Below, in pieces: positions 62,626-64,000 of a stretch of 64,000 nt of DNA. Source of the stretch: Sediminibacterium soli (GTDB taxonomy: Bacteria > Bacteroidota > Bacteroidia > Chitinophagales > Chitinophagaceae); contig NZ_JAACJR010000005.1 in NCBI RefSeq assembly GCF_009939225.1, positions 2,387 through 66,386 of the forward strand, written 5' to 3'. Numbering within the stretch: position 1 is the first letter of the stretch; each line of letters starts with the position of its first letter. A program made the translations under genes and the position numbers. The notes beneath the pieces were generated by a model. It did no database searches. It saw nothing but the letters and a program-made list of their open reading frames with translations, and was not told the DNA's origin.

Positions 62626-64000
62626 CTACCAGAAAATAGTGTACAGCGCTGTCAGTATCCCGCACACGATCAGCAGGCCGACGGTGAAACCGGGACTGAG
62701 TTTGAACATTTTGGTGTCCACCTCCAGTCCGTGTGGTGTAACGCCATGCCTGTTTTCTATCCTGCTGATGATCCACATACCGAGTATGCACAGGATGAAT
62801 ACAAAACCCATCCTGTCGAGGAAGGGTATCTCGTATACGCCTTCCGCATTGGGTACCGAGAACCCGTAAGGCTGCAGGAATGCCAGGTTGGCGAATGAGG
62901 GCAGGAATTTAAAAAAGATGGAAAAGGCAAACCCGCCCACCGTTGCAAACAGGGCCGCATTGGAAGTGGTTTTTTTCCAGAAGAAACCGAGTATGAACAT
63001 GGCGAAAATACCGGGCGATACAAAGCCGGTATATTCCTGTATGAATTCAAATCCGCCTTTTTTGTCGATTCCCATGAATGGTGCAATCACCACCGCTACG
63101 ATCAATGATACCACCACGGCTATTTTACCGATGCTTACGATTTTTTTCTCATCGGCTTCGGTGTTGATTTTCTTTTTATAGATATCCAGCGCAAAGATGG
63201 TGGCGATGCTGTTGGCTTTACCGGCCAGCGAAGCCACCACGGCTGCGGTCAGCGCGGCAAAAGCCAGACCTTTGAGACCGGGATTCAAAAGATTCATCAT
63301 TACGGGATAGGCATTGTCCTGTACAAGTTCTCCGCCCACCATCATCTCGCTCTGAAAAGCACCTTCCTTGTACAGTACATAGGCAGCAATACCGGGCAAC
63401 ACCACGATCACGGGCATCAGCAGTTTCAGGAATGCTGCAAACAGGATGCCGTTGCGGGCGGTCTTAAGATCGGCGCCCAGGGCACGCTGCGTGATGTACT
63501 GGTTACAGCCCCAGTAGTTGAGGTTCACGATCCACATACCGCCGATGAGTACGGTGAGACCCGGCAGGCTGATATAATTGGCGTTATCCTGTTTGAGTAT
63601 CATGTGAAAATGGTCATCCGCTTTTTGTGTAAGCAGTTTCAGTCCGCTCAGCACACCATCGCCGCCGAATTTATCCGACACCAGTGACAATGCCAGGTAA
63701 GTGGTGGCAAGACCGCCTACGATCAGGAAAAATACCTGTATCACATCTGTGTATCCGATCACTTTCATACCGCCCAGTGTAATGACCAGCGCAAACACAG
63801 CGAGGAAGATCATGCAGAGATACAGATCCACACCCGATATGGCATGTATGGCCAGTGCGCCAAGGTATAGGATAGAGGTCAGGTTCACCACCACGTACAA
63901 CAGCAGCCAGAATACCGCCATGATCATGGCCACCGTGCCGTTATACCGCTGGTTAAGGAACTGCGGCATGGTGTAAATCTTGTTTTTCAGGTAAACCGGG
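62626..64000 (-). CDS. Sodium:solute symporter, 5' end cut by window edge
   Basis: At least 457 residues of an SSS/SGLT-like symporter are present; the frame continues past the right edge, so the N-terminus is missing. It shows the MPQFLNQRYNGTVA segment typical of the family near helix 3, GGMKVIGYTDVIQVFFLI, LNYWGCNQYITQRALGA and AALTAAVVASLAGKANS sodium-site elements. About ten helices are seen. Location next to uxuA suggests a uronate-related substrate. Confidence 0.9.
   Translation of the reverse strand, partial: PVYLKNKIYTMPQFLNQRYNGTVAMIMAVFWLLLYVVVNLTSILYLGALAIHAISGVDLYLCMIFLAVFALVITLGGMKVIGYTDVIQVFFLIVGGLATTYLALSLVSDKFGGDGVLSGLKLLTQKADDHFHMILKQDNANYISLPGLTVLIGGMWIVNLNYWGCNQYITQRALGADLKTARNGILFAAFLKLLMPVIVVLPGIAAYVLYKEGAFQSEMMVGGELVQDNAYPVMMNLLNPGLKGLAFAALTAAVVASLAGKANSIATIFALDIYKKKINTEADEKKIVSIGKIAVVVSLIVAVVIAPFMGIDKKGGFEFIQEYTGFVSPGIFAMFILGFFWKKTTSNAALFATVGGFAFSIFFKFLPSFANLAFLQPYGFSVPNAEGVYEIPFLDRMGFVFILCILGMWIISRIENRHGVTPHGLEVDTKMFKLSPGFTVGLLIVCGILTALYTIFW

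Overview
The window is from a Bacteroidota genome, most likely the family Chitinophagaceae. Support comes from type IX secretion parts (PorP/SprF-like, PorD-like, T9SS sorting domains), a fused CcoN-CcoO cbb3 oxidase, TAnnTTTG-type -7 promoter boxes, weak Shine-Dalgarno signals, and the bamD-rpoZ-coaBC-porD gene order. No phage, insertion sequence, CRISPR array or rRNA was seen. The genus cannot be named from the sequence.

Region 1 (1-14970) is a microaerobic respiration module. After a tandem array of broken tRNA-like units come a three-gene cysteine-rich/outer-membrane/lipoprotein operon, a small membrane protein, a PAS histidine kinase with FixL-like residues, a regulator fusing a receiver domain to a CRP/FNR-type DNA-binding protein, a flavin-binding protein, and ccoI-ccoS-ccoNO-ccoQ-ccoP-ccoG-ccoH plus a TauE-like membrane protein. 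The most striking signal is a shared promoter design: two TGA-N6-TCA palindromes 22 bp apart (centre to centre), then TTTG whose G lies 36.5 bp from the proximal centre. Four copies match every fixed position and a fifth, divergent copy has one mismatch. If transcription starts 5 nt after the G, the operators sit at -63.5 and -41.5, a class II FNR-like arrangement. The kinase and fused regulator encoded inside the regulon are the natural candidates to drive it, acting like FixL plus a merged FixJ-FixK.

Region 2 (15145-28136) is mostly housekeeping: a Lys/Ala-tailed small protein, a mitochondrial-like citrate synthase, LptF/G permease, a Tgt lacking the usual zinc cysteines, glycosyltransferase, RsmG, M1 peptidase, RsmI, PurS, PssA, PepP and a coiled-coil protein with a two-operator promoter. 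Region 3 (28183-35010) has a PorP/SprF-like protein beside a 1223-residue PKD-repeat type IX cargo, then RecG, whose conserved N-terminus runs upstream of any standard start codon.

Region 4 (35288-51887) holds TrpS, deoxynucleoside kinase, PckA, a GlcD-type oxidase, an outer-membrane barrel, a LOG-family protein, a sodium/solute symporter, an O-methyltransferase, a LysM glucosaminidase, Hpt, a VWA protein, DnaJ/GrpE, an RlmI-like methyltransferase, a protein that is little more than a T9SS sorting domain, and a peroxiredoxin. Region 5 (52047-64000) holds a 3-oxoacid CoA-transferase pair, the bamD-rpoZ-coaBC-porD-DUF4296 operon, rpsA, a DUF1080 protein, a lipoprotein, UxuA and a symporter cut by the right edge.

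Many gene ends carry short word-repeat DNA (for example GGATTAGCGGATT or AACAAGGAATATCGAACAG), often as a direct arm followed by an inverted arm. Several promoters have the TAnnTTTG box exactly 5 nt before ATG, which suggests leaderless transcripts.
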